Counted from the first letter of the stretch, positions 9,900 to 22,618 are shown. The stretch: DNA of 64,000 nucleotides from Pseudomonas sp. GD03919 (GCF_029814935.1 NZ_CP104582.1:992001-1056000); one strand, 5' to 3'. Numbers and translations: made by a program. Notes: generated by a model not told the origin, from the sequence alone.

Positions 9900-10766
9900 G
9901 TGAGTCAGCCCGCCGTCGCAACTGTCCAGCCAGGCAGCCTTTATGTGGTCGCTACGCCCATTGGCAACCTGGATGACATCAGCGCGCGGGCCTTGCGGAT
10001 TCTGCGCGAGGTAGCGCTGATCGCCGCTGAAGACACCCGGCATTCGGCGCGCCTGCTGCAGCACTTTGGCATCCAGACCCCCTTGGCGGCTTGTCACGAG
10101 CACAACGAGCGCGATCAGGGCGGTCGTTTTCTGGCGCGGCTGCAGGCCGGGGAGGATGTCGCGCTGATTTCCGATGCGGGCACGCCGCTGATTTCCGACC
10201 CCGGTTATCACCTGGTACGCCAGGCGCGTGCGGCGGGCTTCGCCGTGGTGCCGGTGCCGGGGGCCTGCGCACTGATCGCGGCGCTCTCGGCTGCTGGCTT
10301 GCCATCGGATCGATTCATCTTCGAAGGCTTCCTGCCGGCCAAGGCGGCGGGGCGTCGTGCGCGCCTGGAGCAGGTGCGCGAAGAGCCGCGCACGCTGATT
10401 TTCTACGAAGCGCCGCACCGGATTCTCGAATGCCTGCAGGACATGCGCGAGGTATTTGGCGATGATCGCCCTGCCTTGTTGGCGCGTGAGCTGACCAAGA
10501 CCTTCGAGACCCTGCAGGGGTTGCCGTTGGCCGAGCTGTGCGAGTGGGTCGCGGCAGACAGTAATCAGCAGCGCGGCGAGTGCGTGGTGCTGGTGGCAGG
10601 CTGGCAGGCACCGGAAGGTGAGGAGGCGGTCAGCGCCGAGGCATTGCGCGTGCTCGATCTGTTGCTGTCGGAAATGCCGCTCAAGCGTGCGGCCGCCTTG
10701 GCTGCGGAGATCACCGGGGTGCGCAAGAATGTGCTTTATCAGGTGGCGCTGGAACGCAAGGGATGA
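9900..10766 (+). CDS. rsmI: 16S rRNA (cytidine1402-2'-O)-methyltransferase
   Basis: A 288-residue tetrapyrrole-methylase-family enzyme that uses SAM to methylate the ribose of C1402 in 16S rRNA. The N-terminal core [20 protein letters not shown], the IAAEDTRHS box and [15 protein letters not shown] are diagnostic. GTG at 9900 is chosen because GAGG lies eight bases ahead and the conserved domain starts ten residues in. An in-frame ATG at 9867 would add 11 residues but has a poor ribosome site. Divergent from lpoA. Confidence 0.93.
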   Translation: MSQPAVATVQPGSLYVVATPIGNLDDISARALRILREVALIAAEDTRHSARLLQHFGIQTPLAACHEHNERDQGGRFLARLQAGEDVALISDAGTPLISDPGYHLVRQARAAGFAVVPVPGACALIAALSAAGLPSDRFIFEGFLPAKAAGRRARLEQVREEPRTLIFYEAPHRILECLQDMREVFGDDRPALLARELTKTFETLQGLPLAELCEWVAADSNQQRGECVVLVAGWQAPEGEEAVSAEALRVLDLLLSEMPLKRAAALAAEITGVRKNVLYQVALERKG

Positions 10767-10805
10767 GGTTGTCGCAGGAGCGAGCTCTGCAGAGGGCGCG
10801 CTGGG

Positions 10806-10950
10806 CTAATGCCAGTCAGTTAAGCGTCGACGCTGTCAGTGCGTAGGAGTGGCGCCTCGCCGCGAACCAGGGTGATGCGCAATTGACATTCGCCCCGGGG
10901 CGGGGCTCCTACGAAAGGCCGCTTTGGTGGCCTTATCTGATCGGCATTAG
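10806..10950 (+). repeat. REPIN-type repeat, copy 1
   Basis: A 145-base element with outer inverted ends CTAATGCC / GGCATTAG. Inside are two opposed REP-like arms, GTAGGAGTGGCGCCTCGCCGC and CGGGGCGGGGCTCCTAC. A closely similar element lies at 50374-50520 on the other strand, and a core-only copy lies at 53248-53320. It fills most of the rsmI-rnpB gap. Confidence 0.8.
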
Positions 10951-11018
10951 GCGCGCCAGGCTGCTTTTTCTTGCCGCCGGTAGCTTGCGGCTTGCGGCTT
11001 TGTTAACCTTGCCGGCGG

Positions 11019-11363
11019 AGAGTCGATCGGACAGTCGCTGCCTTCGCAAGAAGGGGGAGGAAAGTCCGGGCTCCATAGGGCGGAGTGCCAGGTAACGCCT
11101 GGGAGGCGTGAGCCTACGGAAAGTGCCACAGAAAATAACCGCCTAAGCGTTTCGGCGCCGGTAAGGGTGAAAAGGTGCGGTAAGAGCGCACCGCACGGCT
11201 GGCAACAGTCCGTGGCTAGGTAAACCCCACTCGGAGCAAGACCAAATAGGGTTCCATCGGCGTGGCCCGCGCTGGAACCGGGTAGGTTGCTAAAGGCGTG
11301 CAGTGATGTACGTCGTAGAGGAATGACTGTCCTCGACAGAACCCGGCTTACAGATCGACTCTC
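11019..11363 (+). ncRNA. rnpB: RNase P RNA, bacterial class A
   Basis: The RNA subunit of RNase P, which matures the 5' ends of tRNAs. The conserved blocks are all present: GAGGAAAGTCCGGGCTCC near 11055, the GGTAAGGGTGAAAAGGTGCG region, the CCGCACGGCTGGCAACAG block near 11190, and near 11230 AAACCCCACTCGGAGCAAGACCAA read in pieces. At the end, AGAACCCGGCTTACAG is followed by ATCGACTCTC, which pairs with AGAGTCGAT at the 5' end (P1). The ends are set by that pairing. A T-rich stretch follows. Confidence 0.96.
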
Positions 11364-11568
11364 CTCCTTTTTCCTCGCTATACCCTTCTATTCCCCGCTC
11401 GTCTGATACCAAAAAAATCTTACTCTTAACAAATCACTTTAAGTTCGGGTTTCAGCTCGCTGCAATGGCTCGAATTTGTCCGATGAAAGTCGCCCCAGGC
11501 ATCTCTTTCCCCCTCGTTTTTGTGCGCTAAATCTCCGTCCTGTAAGGATTTTTCCCTTTCCGAGCGCC

Positions 11569-11598
11569 TTGACGGTGGGGCGCATGCGTTTCTATAGT
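11569..11598 (+). promoter_or_regulatory. Putative Pmra promoter of the dcw cluster
   Basis: TTGACG (11569-11574) and TATAGT (11593-11598) are 18 bases apart. Each matches the sigma-70 consensus at five of six positions. The site lies directly ahead of the MraZ-type repeats and about 75 bases before mraZ. The rest of the 310-base gap between rnpB and mraZ shows nothing else recognisable. Confidence 0.6.
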
Positions 11599-11603
11599 GT
11601 GCG

Positions 11604-11641
11604 TAAGTGGTAAAAAGTGGCATGAAGTGGGTTTTTATGGG
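11604..11641 (+). promoter_or_regulatory. MraZ operator, four repeats at 10-base spacing
   Basis: AAGTGGT, AAGTGGC, AAGTGGG and TATGGG occur at exact 10-base intervals (GG at 11609, 11619, 11629 and 11639). MraZ is known to bind tandem TGGG-type boxes separated by about five bases just upstream of its own gene. The location, immediately downstream of the presumed -10 and upstream of mraZ, fits autoregulation of the cluster. Confidence 0.75.
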
Positions 11642-11673
11642 CACGGACAGCTAATTACAGGGGAAGCGCAACC

Positions 11674-12129
11674 GTGTTTCGCGGAGCTAACGCCATCAGT
11701 CTCGACGCCAAAGGGCGCCTCGCGATGCCGAGTCGGTATCGTGACGAGCTCGTTTCGCGTTGCTCAGGCCAGCTCATCGTGACCATCGACATCAATGACC
11801 CCTGCCTGAACATCTATCCCCTGGTGGAGTGGGAGCGGATCGAGGAAAAGCTGAGCGTGTTGGCCTCCCTGGATGAGAAGAACCGGATCCTGCAGCGTCT
11901 GCTGGTCGGGAATGCGGTGGATCTCGAAATGGACGGCAGTGCGCGCATCCTGATCCCGCCGCGCCTGCGTGAACACGTCAAGCTGGACAAGCACGCAATG
12001 CTCGTCGGCCACCTGAACAAGTTCCAGTTGTGGGATGAAGAAACCTGGAATGCCCAAGCTGCAAACGACCTGGCCGCCATCAAGCAGCCGGGAGCCCTTT
12101 CCGATGAACTGCGTAGCCTGATCCTGTGA
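11674..12129 (+). CDS. mraZ: Transcriptional regulator MraZ
   Basis: A 151-residue protein with two SpoVT/AbrB-like halves ([23 protein letters not shown], then [18 protein letters not shown]), each carrying the D-x-x-G-R DNA-contact motif. It is the conserved first gene of dcw clusters and represses the cluster by binding its own upstream repeats. The start is GTG at 11674 with GGGGAAG ahead. Its stop overlaps a GTG of the following frame, and rsmH is closely coupled. Confidence 0.96.
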   Translation: MFRGANAISLDAKGRLAMPSRYRDELVSRCSGQLIVTIDINDPCLNIYPLVEWERIEEKLSVLASLDEKNRILQRLLVGNAVDLEMDGSARILIPPRLREHVKLDKHAMLVGHLNKFQLWDEETWNAQAANDLAAIKQPGALSDELRSLIL

Positions 12130-12131
12130 CC

Positions 12132-13069
12132 ATGACCGATAGTTTCCGCCATATCACCGTGCTGCTCGACGAAGCCGTCGAGGGGCTGGCTGTACGCGCG
12201 GATGGCTGCTACATGGATGGCACCTTCGGGCGTGGCGGACACAGCCGGCTGATCCTGCAGAAGCTCGGGCCAGGCGGGCGGTTGTTGGGGTTCGACAAGG
12301 ATCCCCTGGCGATAGCCACCGGGGAAGCATTGGCGGCCGAAGACGGCCGCTTTGTCGTTGTGCAGCGCAGTTTTGCGGAACTTGGCGATGAGGCTGTTGT
12401 CCGCGGCATTTCCGGTCGGGTCTCCGGCATTCTGCTGGATCTTGGTGTGTCCTCGCCGCAACTGGACGACCCCGAGCGTGGCTTCAGCTTCCTCAATGAC
12501 GGCCCGCTGGACATGCGCATGAATCCTGATGCCGGCGTGAGTGCCGCTGACTGGATTGCCTCGGCGGACGAAGATGAAATCGCCCGGGTGATGAAGGATT
12601 ACGGCGAAGAGCGTTTCGCCAAGCGTATGGCGCGTGCCGTGGTGCAGCGCCGTGCCGAGCAGCCTTTTACTCGCACGGCCGATCTGGCCAAGGTGCTGAC
12701 CGAGGCCAACCCGGCCTGGGAAAAGGGCAAGAATCCGGCGACCCGTGCTTTCCAGGGTATCCGCATCTTTATCAATAACGAGCTGGGTGATCTCGAACGC
12801 GGCCTCGAAGCAGCGTTGGAGGCGCTTGAGGTGGGTGGTCGCCTGGTGGTGATCAGCTTCCATTCGCTGGAAGATCGTATCGTCAAGCAGTTCATGAAGC
12901 GTCAGGCCAAGGGCGAGGCAGGCAAGCTGCCACGTGACCTGCCGATCATCCCGAAAGCCTTCGAGCCGCGCCTGAAGCTGATTGGCAAGCCGGTCTACGC
13001 TGGCGCCGCTGAACTCAAGGCCAATCCGCGCTCGCGCAGCGCGGTGATGCGCATCGCGGAGAAGTTGCG

Positions 13070-13073
<4 letters not shown>
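12132..13073 (+). CDS. rsmH: 16S rRNA (cytosine1402-N4)-methyltransferase
   Basis: A 313-residue SAM-dependent enzyme that methylates N4 of C1402, the same nucleotide whose ribose is methylated by RsmI, encoded nearby. Family segments: [25 protein letters not shown] (SAM site), [19 protein letters not shown] and the C-terminal [17 protein letters not shown] 12132 is chosen, although an in-frame GTG at 12126 overlaps the mraZ stop. It overlaps ftsL by four bases. Confidence 0.96.
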
Positions 13074-15086
<2,013 letters not shown>

Positions 15087-15087
<1 letters not shown>

Positions 15088-16550
15088 TGCCCATGCCGCT
15101 CAATCAACTGTTGCCCGCTGCCGAGAGCGGCGTGCTGATTCGGGAACTGACTCTGGACAGCCGCAAGGTGCGTCCGGGTGATCTGTTCCTGGCCGTGCCG
15201 GGTACCCAGCAGGACGGTCGTGTACATATCGCCGATGCCGTGGCCCGTGGCGCTGCGGCGGTGGCCTTTGAGGCCGAAGGCGCTGCACCCATGCATGCTG
15301 AGAGTGCTGTGCTGGTTCCGGTCAAGGGGCTGGCCGGCCAGCTTTCAGCCATTGCCGGGCGCTTCTACGGTGAGCCAAGCCGCGCGATGCATCTGATCGG
15401 TGTCACCGGCACCAACGGCAAGACCAGTGTCAGCCAGTTGCTGGCGCAGGCACTGGATCTGCTCGGCCAGCGCTGCGGTATCGTCGGCACATTGGGTAAT
15501 GGCTTCCACGGTGCCTTGGAGCAGGGCAAGCACACCACGCCTGATCCGGTCGGGGTGCAGGCCACCCTGGCTTCCCTCAAACAGGCCGGTGCGCGCGCCG
15601 TGGCCATGGAGGTGTCCTCCCATGGCCTGGATCAGGGCCGTGTCGCGGCGCTGGAGTTCGATGTGGCGGTGTTCACCAACCTGTCGCGCGATCACCTCGA
15701 TTACCACGGCAGCATGCAGGCCTATGGCGCAGCCAAGGCCAAGCTGTTCGCCTGGCCAAATCTGCGTTGCCGGGTGATCAACCTCGATGATGCCTTCGGT
15801 CGTGAGTTGGCCGCGCAGTCGCACGAGTCGCGCCTGATCGGTTACAGCCTGAATGATGCCGGTGCCTTCCTTTATTGCAGCGAAGCGCACTTCGACGATC
15901 AGGGTGTGCGTGCGCGGCTGGTGACGGCGCGCGGTGAAGGCATGCTGCGCAGCAATCTGCTCGGTCGTTTCAACCTGAGCAACCTGCTGGCGGTGGTTGG
16001 GGCGTTGCTGGGGATGGATTACGGCCTCGACGAGATTCTCAAGGTACTGCCGCAACTGCAGGGGCCAGCGGGCCGCATGCAGCGTCTCGGTGGCGGCGAC
16101 AAGCCACTGGTGGTGGTCGACTACGCGCACACCCCGGATGCGCTGGAGAAAGTGCTCGAAGCCATGCGTCCGCACGTCGAAGGGCGCCTGATCTGCCTGT
16201 TCGGTTGCGGTGGTGACCGTGATCGCGGCAAGCGCCCGCTGATGGCCGCGGTGGCCGAGCGCCTGGCCGATGCGGTGTGGGTGACCGACGACAATCCGCG
16301 CACGGAAGATCCGGCGCAGATCGTTGCCGATATCCGTGCTGGTTTCACAGCGCCGGAGCAGGTGCAGTTCATTCATGGTCGTGGCGATGCCATCGCCCGT
16401 CTGGTTGCTCAGGCCGAGCCCGCCGATGTGCTGGTACTGGCTGGCAAGGGGCATGAGGACTATCAGGAAATCATGGGCGTGCGTCAGCCGTTCTCCGATC
16501 TGCTCGAAGCGCACAAGGCCCTGGCGGCCTGGGAGGCCGCGCATGCTTAA
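15087..16550 (+). CDS. murE: UDP-MurNAc-L-Ala-D-Glu:meso-DAP ligase
   Basis: A 487-residue Mur ligase that adds the third residue of the stem peptide. The ATP loop is GVTGTNGKTSVSQL. The DDNPR motif near the C-terminus marks enzymes that use meso-diaminopimelate rather than lysine. The start overlaps the ftsI stop by one base, and its last eight bases overlap murF. Confidence 0.97.
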
Positions 16551-17913
16551 GCCCTGGTCGCTCAGTGAGGTCGCCGCCGACCTGAACGCGCGCCTGATTG
16601 GTGACGATGTGAGGTTTTCTGCCGTTGGCAGCGACAGCCGCACCATCGCTGCGGGTCAGCTTTTCGTGGCGCTGACCGGCCCGCGCTTCGACGGTCATGA
16701 TTACCTGGCCGACGTCGCTGCCAAGGGCGCAGTCGCCGCATTGGTCGAGCGTGAGGTGGCCAATGCACCGTTGCCGCAATTGCTGGTGGCTGACACGCGT
16801 CTGGCGCTCGGTCAACTGGGCGCACTCAATCGTCAGGCTTTTGACAAGCCGCTGGCGGCCGTGACCGGCTCCAGTGGCAAGACCAGTGTCAAGGAAATGC
16901 TTGCCGCCATTCTGCGTGCCGGCCTCGGCGGCGCGGTACTGGCCACCCGTGGCAACCTCAATAACGATCTGGGCGCGCCGCTGACTCTGCTGGAGCTGGC
17001 GCCTGAGCATCGCGCCGGGGTAATCGAGCTGGGCGCCAATCATGTCGGTGAGATCGCCTACACCGTCAGCCTGACCCGGCCGCAGGTGGCGATCATCACC
17101 AATGCCGGCAATGCCCATGTCGGTGAGTTCGGCGGCCCGGAGAAAATCATCGAAGCCAAGGGCGAGATTCTCGAAGGCCTGCCGAACGATGGCGTGGCCG
17201 TGCTCAATCTGGATGACAAGGCTTTTATCACCTGGCAGCGCCGCGCTGCCGGGCGCAAGGTGCTGAGCTTCGCCCTGCGCGACACCCGTGCCGATTTCCA
17301 TGGCAGCGATCTGGCTCGTGATGCGCGCGGTTGTCAGGGGTTCACCCTGCGCAGCCCGCTTGGCAGTGCGCACATCCAGCTCAATCTGCTCGGTGAGCAC
17401 AACGTCGCCAATGCCCTGGCGGCCTGCGCTGCCGCTCATGCGCTGGGCATATCGCTGGGTGCCATGGTCGAAGGCTTGCAAAATCTGCAACCGGTCAAGG
17501 GCCGTGCTGTCGCGCAACTGGCGCCGAATGGCGTGCGGGTGATCGATGACAGTTACAACGCCAACCCTGTAGCCATGTGCGCTGCGGTGGATATACTCGC
17601 CGGCTTTTCCGGGCGCACCGTTCTGGTGCTCGGAGACATGGGCGAGTTGGGCGAGTGGGCCGAGCAGGGCCATCGCGATGTCGGTCGGCATGCCGCTGGC
17701 AAGGTCGACGCACTGTATGCCGTTGGCCCGCTGATGCGCTTCGCGGTCGAAGAGTTTGGCGCCAAGGGGCGTCATTTCGCCGACCACGCCGAGCTGATCG
17801 AAGCGCTGCGCGCCGAACAGGCCGGCAGCACACTACTAATCAAGGGTTCACGCAGCGCAGCCATGGACAAGGTCGTGGCAGCGCTGTGCGACGTAGCTGG
17901 GGAGAATCACTAA
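16543..17913 (+). CDS. murF: UDP-MurNAc-tripeptide:D-Ala-D-Ala ligase
   Basis: A 456-residue Mur ligase that attaches D-Ala-D-Ala to complete UDP-MurNAc-pentapeptide. It has the N-terminal substrate domain (AVGSDSRTIAAGQLFVALTG), the P-loop VTGSSGKTSVKEM, and the central ELGANHVGEI and NAGNAHVGEF motifs. The frame is open further upstream, but ATG 16543 is the family start and lies inside the murE end. It abuts mraY with no spacer. Confidence 0.97.
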   Translation: MLKPWSLSEVAADLNARLIGDDVRFSAVGSDSRTIAAGQLFVALTGPRFDGHDYLADVAAKGAVAALVEREVANAPLPQLLVADTRLALGQLGALNRQAFDKPLAAVTGSSGKTSVKEMLAAILRAGLGGAVLATRGNLNNDLGAPLTLLELAPEHRAGVIELGANHVGEIAYTVSLTRPQVAIITNAGNAHVGEFGGPEKIIEAKGEILEGLPNDGVAVLNLDDKAFITWQRRAAGRKVLSFALRDTRADFHGSDLARDARGCQGFTLRSPLGSAHIQLNLLGEHNVANALAACAAAHALGISLGAMVEGLQNLQPVKGRAVAQLAPNGVRVIDDSYNANPVAMCAAVDILAGFSGRTVLVLGDMGELGEWAEQGHRDVGRHAAGKVDALYAVGPLMRFAVEEFGAKGRHFADHAELIEALRAEQAGSTLLIKGSRSAAMDKVVAALCDVAGENH

Positions 17914-18996
17914 ATGCTGCTGCTGCTGGCGGAGTACCTGCAACAGTTCCACAAGGGCTTCGCGGTTTTTCAGTACCTGACCCTGCGCGGCATCCTCGGC
18001 GTGCTTACCGCCCTGGCGCTGTCGCTGTGGCTCGGTCCGTGGATGATCCGCACCCTGCAGGTGCGTCAGATCGGCCAGGCCGTGCGCAACGATGGCCCGC
18101 AATCGCACCTGTCGAAGAAGGGCACGCCGACCATGGGCGGTGCGCTGATTCTGACCGCCATCGCCGTCAGCACCCTGCTCTGGGCTGACCTGTCCAACCG
18201 CTATGTGTGGGTGGTGCTGGCCGTGACCCTGCTGTTCGGTGCCATTGGCTGGGTCGATGACTACCGCAAGGTGATCGAGAAGAACTCGCGCGGCCTGCCG
18301 AGTCGCTGGAAATATTTCTGGCAGTCGGTGTTCGGTCTGGCAGCGGCGCTCTTCCTTTATATGACGGCGCAGAGCCCGGTGGAGACCACTCTGATCGTGC
18401 CTCTGCTGAAGGATGTCGCCATTCCCCTGGGCGTCGGCTTCGTGGTACTGACCTACTTCGTCATCGTCGGCACCAGCAATGCGGTGAACCTCACTGACGG
18501 CCTCGACGGCCTGGCCATTCTGCCCACCGTCATGGTCGGCGGCGCGCTGGGCATCTTCTGTTACCTGTCGGGCAACGTGAACTTCGCCGAATACCTGCTG
18601 ATTCCCTACGTGCCGGGCGCTGGCGAGCTGATCGTGTTCTGCGCCGCGCTGGTCGGTGCCGGTCTGGGCTTTCTGTGGTTCAACACCTACCCGGCGCAGG
18701 TGTTTATGGGTGACGTCGGCGCGCTGGCGCTCGGTGCCGCGCTGGGCACCATTGCGGTGATCGTTCGTCAGGAAATCGTGCTGTTCATCATGGGCGGCGT
18801 GTTCGTCATGGAAACCCTGTCGGTGATCATCCAGGTGGCCAGCTTCAAGCTGACCGGCAAGCGCGTGTTCCGCATGGCGCCGATCCACCACCATTTCGAA
18901 CTCAGGGGCTGGCCTGAGCCGCGCGTGATCGTCCGTTTCTGGATCATCACCGTGATTCTCGTGCTGATCGGCCTGGCCACCCTGAAACTGAGGTAA
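17914..18996 (+). CDS. mraY: Phospho-MurNAc-pentapeptide translocase
   Basis: A 360-residue polytopic membrane enzyme that makes lipid I on undecaprenyl phosphate. Conserved motifs: [13 protein letters not shown], the catalytic DD in [22 protein letters not shown], and the HHHFE box in [12 protein letters not shown]. About ten membrane helices are apparent. It starts directly after the murF stop. Confidence 0.97.
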   Translation: MLLLLAEYLQQFHKGFAVFQYLTLRGILGVLTALALSLWLGPWMIRTLQVRQIGQAVRNDGPQSHLSKKGTPTMGGALILTAIAVSTLLWADLSNRYVWVVLAVTLLFGAIGWVDDYRKVIEKNSRGLPSRWKYFWQSVFGLAAALFLYMTAQSPVETTLIVPLLKDVAIPLGVGFVVLTYFVIVGTSNAVNLTDGLDGLAILPTVMVGGALGIFCYLSGNVNFAEYLLIPYVPGAGELIVFCAALVGAGLGFLWFNTYPAQVFMGDVGALALGAALGTIAVIVRQEIVLFIMGGVFVMETLSVIIQVASFKLTGKRVFRMAPIHHHFELRGWPEPRVIVRFWIITVILVLIGLATLKLR

Positions 18997-19002
18997 TTGA
19001 GC

Positions 19003-20352
19003 GTGACCCTGATCGCTTCCGACCAGTTCCGCATCGTTGTCGGCCTCGGCAAGAGCGGCATGTCCCTGGTGCGCTTCCTGGCGCAGCAGGGCGTGCGCTT
19101 TGCCGTGGCCGATACGCGCGCGAACCCGCCGGAGCTGGAGACGCTCAAGCGTGACTATCCGCAGGTGGAAGTACGTTGCGGCGAGCTGGACGTGGAGTTC
19201 CTCTGCCGCGCCTCGGAGCTGTACGTGAGCCCGGGTCTGGCCGTGGACACTCCGGCGTTGGCGGCAGCGGCTGCGCGCGGGGTGAAGCTGTCCGGCGATA
19301 TCGACCTGTTCGCCCGTCACGCCAAGGCGCCGATCATCGCCATCACCGGCTCCAACGCCAAGAGTACCGTCACTACCCTGGTCGGCGAGATGGCGGCTGC
19401 CGCCGGTAAGCGTGTCGCTGTGGGCGGCAACCTCGGCACGCCGGCACTGGATCTGCTGGCGGACGACGTCGAGCTGTACGTGCTGGAGCTGTCCAGCTTC
19501 CAGCTGGAAACCACCGATCAGCTCAATGCCGAAGTGGCCACCTGCCTGAACATCAGCGAAGACCATATGGATCGCTACAGCGGGCTGCCGGCCTATCACC
19601 TGGCCAAGCACCGGATCTTCCGTGGCGCCCGCCAGGTGGTGATCAACCGTGATGACGCCTTGTCGCGCCCTTTGATCGCCGATCAGGTGACCTGCTGGGA
19701 ATTCGGCCTGGGCAAGCCCGACTTCAAGCGCTTTGGCCTGCTCGAAGAGAACGGCGAGAAATCCCTGGCGTTTCGCTTCGAGGCGCTGCTGCCGGTGAGT
19801 GAGCTGAAGATCCGTGGCGCGCACAACCAGTCCAACGCCCTGGCGGCGCTGGCACTCGGTCATGCCGTGGGCCTGCCGATGGACGCCATGCTCGCCACCT
19901 TGCGTGAGTTCGCCGGGCTGCCGCATCGTTGCCAGTGGGTCGGTGAGCGTGCCGGGGTGAACTATTACGACGATTCCAAGGCCACCAACGTCGGTGCCGC
20001 GCTGGCGGCCATCGAAGGCCTCGGTGCCGATATCGCCGGCAAGCTGGTACTGATCGCCGGTGGCGACGGCAAGAGCGCCGACTTCTCCGCGCTCAAGGCG
20101 CCAGCGGCGCGCTTCTGCCGCGCGGTGGTGCTGCTCGGCCGTGATGCCGAGCGCCTGGCCGAGGCCTTGGGTGATGCGGCGCCGCTGGTGCGCGTACAAA
20201 CCCTGAACGAGGCGGTGCAGCGCTGCAGCGAGCTGGCCGAGGCGGGTGATGCCGTGCTGCTGTCGCCGGCCTGCGCCAGCCTGGATATGTTCAAGAACTT
20301 CGAAGAGCGCGGGCGTCTGTTTGCCCAGGCGGTAGGAGGCTTGTCATGTTGA
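19003..20352 (+). CDS. murD: UDP-MurNAc-L-Ala:D-Glu ligase
   Basis: A 449-residue ligase that adds D-glutamate, the second stem residue. It has a Rossmann start (FRIVVGLGKSGMSLVRFL), the P-loop ITGSNAKSTVTTLV and the ELSSFQLE segment. GTG 19003 is chosen because GAGG lies nine bases upstream. A TTG at 18997 immediately after the mraY stop is in frame but too close to that site. It overlaps ftsW by seven bases. Confidence 0.96.
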   Translation: MTLIASDQFRIVVGLGKSGMSLVRFLAQQGVRFAVADTRANPPELETLKRDYPQVEVRCGELDVEFLCRASELYVSPGLAVDTPALAAAAARGVKLSGDIDLFARHAKAPIIAITGSNAKSTVTTLVGEMAAAAGKRVAVGGNLGTPALDLLADDVELYVLELSSFQLETTDQLNAEVATCLNISEDHMDRYSGLPAYHLAKHRIFRGARQVVINRDDALSRPLIADQVTCWEFGLGKPDFKRFGLLEENGEKSLAFRFEALLPVSELKIRGAHNQSNALAALALGHAVGLPMDAMLATLREFAGLPHRCQWVGERAGVNYYDDSKATNVGAALAAIEGLGADIAGKLVLIAGGDGKSADFSALKAPAARFCRAVVLLGRDAERLAEALGDAAPLVRVQTLNEAVQRCSELAEAGDAVLLSPACASLDMFKNFEERGRLFAQAVGGLSC

Positions 20353-21566
20353 CGGACTTCCTCCACGTTCGGCCTTCGCCGCTGCTCGGGCGCGGCTTCG
20401 ATGTCGATTTCCCGATGCTGGCCGGCTGTCTCGCCCTGCTCGGCCTGGGCTTGGTGATGATCACCTCGGCGTCCTCGGAAGTGGCGGCGGCGCTTTCCGG
20501 TAATCCGCTGTACCACATGATCCGTCATCTGATTTATCTGGTCATCGGCCTGGGTGCTGCCGGTGTCGTGCTGATGATCCCGATGAGTTTCTGGCAGCGT
20601 TATGGCTGGATGCTCCTGCTGGCGGCTTTCGGTCTGCTGGTGTTGGTGCTGATCCCCGGTATTGGACGCGAGGTCAACGGTGCGCGGCGCTGGATCGGCT
20701 TCGGCGCGTTCAACGTGCAGCCGTCGGAAATCGCCAAGGTGTTCGTCGTGGTCTACCTGGCCGGCTATCTGGTGCGCCGCCAGGAAGAGGTGCGCGAAAG
20801 CTGGATGGGCTTCTTCAAACCCTTTGTGGTGTTGCTGCCGATGGCCGGTCTGCTGCTGCTGGAGCCGGACTTCGGTGCCACCGTGGTGATGATGGGCTCG
20901 GCCATGGCCATGCTGTTCCTCGGCGGCGTCGGCATGCTGCGCTTCGGTTTGATGGTGGCGCTGGCGGTCGGTGCCGTGTTCGTTCTGGTACAGACCCAGG
21001 AATATCGCCTGCAGCGTCTGATCACCTTTACCGACCCCTGGGCCGATCAATATGGCGCAGGTTACCAACTGACCCAGGCGCTGATTGCCTTTGGCCGCGG
21101 CGAATGGTTTGGCGTTGGCCTGGGCAACAGCATCCAGAAGCAGTTCTACCTGCCGGAAGCGCACACCGACTTCGTCTTTTCGGTACTGGCCGAGGAGCTG
21201 GGGCTGGTCGGTGCGCTGACCACTCTGGGGCTGTTCGTTTTCGTCTGCGTGCGTGGTTTGTATATCGGCCTGTGGGCGGAAAAGGCCAAGCAGTTCTTCT
21301 CCGCCTATGTAGCCTATGGCCTGTCCTTCCTGTGGATCGGCCAGTTCCTGATCAATATCGGCGTGAATACCGGCCTGCTGCCGACCAAGGGCCTGACCCT
21401 GCCATTCCTCAGCTACGGCGGCTCGTCGCTGGTGATCTGCTGCGTCAGCCTGGCGCTGCTGCTGCGTATCGAATGGGAGCAGCGCAACGTGTTGGGTAAC
21501 GAGGATATCGAGTTCAGCGAAGCGGACTTCGCCGAGCCGAGCAAGGAGGTCGCCCATGCGCGGTAA
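20346..21566 (+). CDS. ftsW: Septal peptidoglycan glycosyltransferase FtsW (SEDS)
   Basis: A 406-residue SEDS protein with about ten membrane helices. It polymerises lipid II at the septum with FtsI. Family signatures: GARRWIGFGAFNVQPSEIAK and LPEAHTDFVFSVLAEELG, then PFLSYGGSSL near the C-terminus. It overlaps murD and, at its end, murG by 11 bases, so translation through this section is tightly coupled. Confidence 0.97.
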   Translation: MLTDFLHVRPSPLLGRGFDVDFPMLAGCLALLGLGLVMITSASSEVAAALSGNPLYHMIRHLIYLVIGLGAAGVVLMIPMSFWQRYGWMLLLAAFGLLVLVLIPGIGREVNGARRWIGFGAFNVQPSEIAKVFVVVYLAGYLVRRQEEVRESWMGFFKPFVVLLPMAGLLLLEPDFGATVVMMGSAMAMLFLGGVGMLRFGLMVALAVGAVFVLVQTQEYRLQRLITFTDPWADQYGAGYQLTQALIAFGRGEWFGVGLGNSIQKQFYLPEAHTDFVFSVLAEELGLVGALTTLGLFVFVCVRGLYIGLWAEKAKQFFSAYVAYGLSFLWIGQFLINIGVNTGLLPTKGLTLPFLSYGGSSLVICCVSLALLLRIEWEQRNVLGNEDIEFSEADFAEPSKEVAHAR

Positions 21567-22618
21567 TGTGCTGATCATGGCTGGCGGCACCGGTGGTCAC
21601 GTATTTCCGGCGCTGGCCTGCGCGCGTGAATTCCAGGCGCGCGGTTACGCCGTGCACTGGCTGGGTACGCCGCGTGGCATCGAGAACGAGTTGGTGCCGC
21701 AAGCCGGCTTGCCGCTGCATCTGATCAATGTCAGCGGCCTGCGTGGCAAGAGCAAGCTGGCCCTGCTCAAGGCGCCGTTCCAGTTGCTGCGTTCGCTGCT
21801 GCAGGCGCGGCGTATCGTGCGTGAGCTGCAGCCGGTGTGCGTGCTGGGCATGGGCGGTTATGTCACCGGGCCTGGCGGCCTGGCTGCACGCCTGGCTGGC
21901 GTGCCGTTGATCATCCATGAACAAAACGCCGTGGCCGGCACTGCCAATCGCCTGCTGTCGCGTATTGCCACACGCATCTGCGAGGCCTTCCCGAACACCT
22001 TCGCGGCTTCCGACAAGCGCCGCACCACCGGCAACCCGGTGCGTGAGGAGCTGTTCCTGGAAACCCCGCGCGAGCCGCTGGCCGGGCGCAAGCCGAAATT
22101 GCTGGTGCTGGGCGGCAGCCTGGGCGCCGAGCCGCTGAACAAACTGCTGCCGGCGGCGCTGCAGCAAATCCCTGCCGAGTTGCGCCCACAGGTGTTCCAC
22201 CAGGCCGGTAAACAACATGCCGAGATCACTGCGGAGCGTTATCGCGAAGCTGCGGTCGAAGCCGAGGTCGCGCCGTTCATCAAGGATATGGCGCGCGCCT
22301 ATGGCTGGGCCGATCTGGTGGTGTGCCGTGCCGGTGCGCTGACCGTCAGCGAGCTGGCCGCAGCCGGTCTGCCGTCGTTCCTGGTGCCGCTGCCGCACGC
22401 CATCGACGACCACCAGAGCCGCAATGCCGAATACCTGGCGAAGGAGGGCGCTGCCGTCCTGCTTGCGCAACATGCCACTGACGCGGCCACGCTTGCCGCG
22501 CAGCTTACCGAGGTTCTGATGCACCTGGAAAAACTCAACGTCATGGGCGCCACCGCGCGTCGCCTGGCCAAGCCTGATGCCACCCGCACGGTGGTCGACA
22601 TTTGTCAGGAGGTGATGC

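Noticed and set aside
17848..20199. 783-codon open frame on the minus strand across mraY and murD
   Set aside because: Antisense shadow of two well-conserved genes. It is rich in His/Gln/Arg, as expected for the complement of third-position GC codons.
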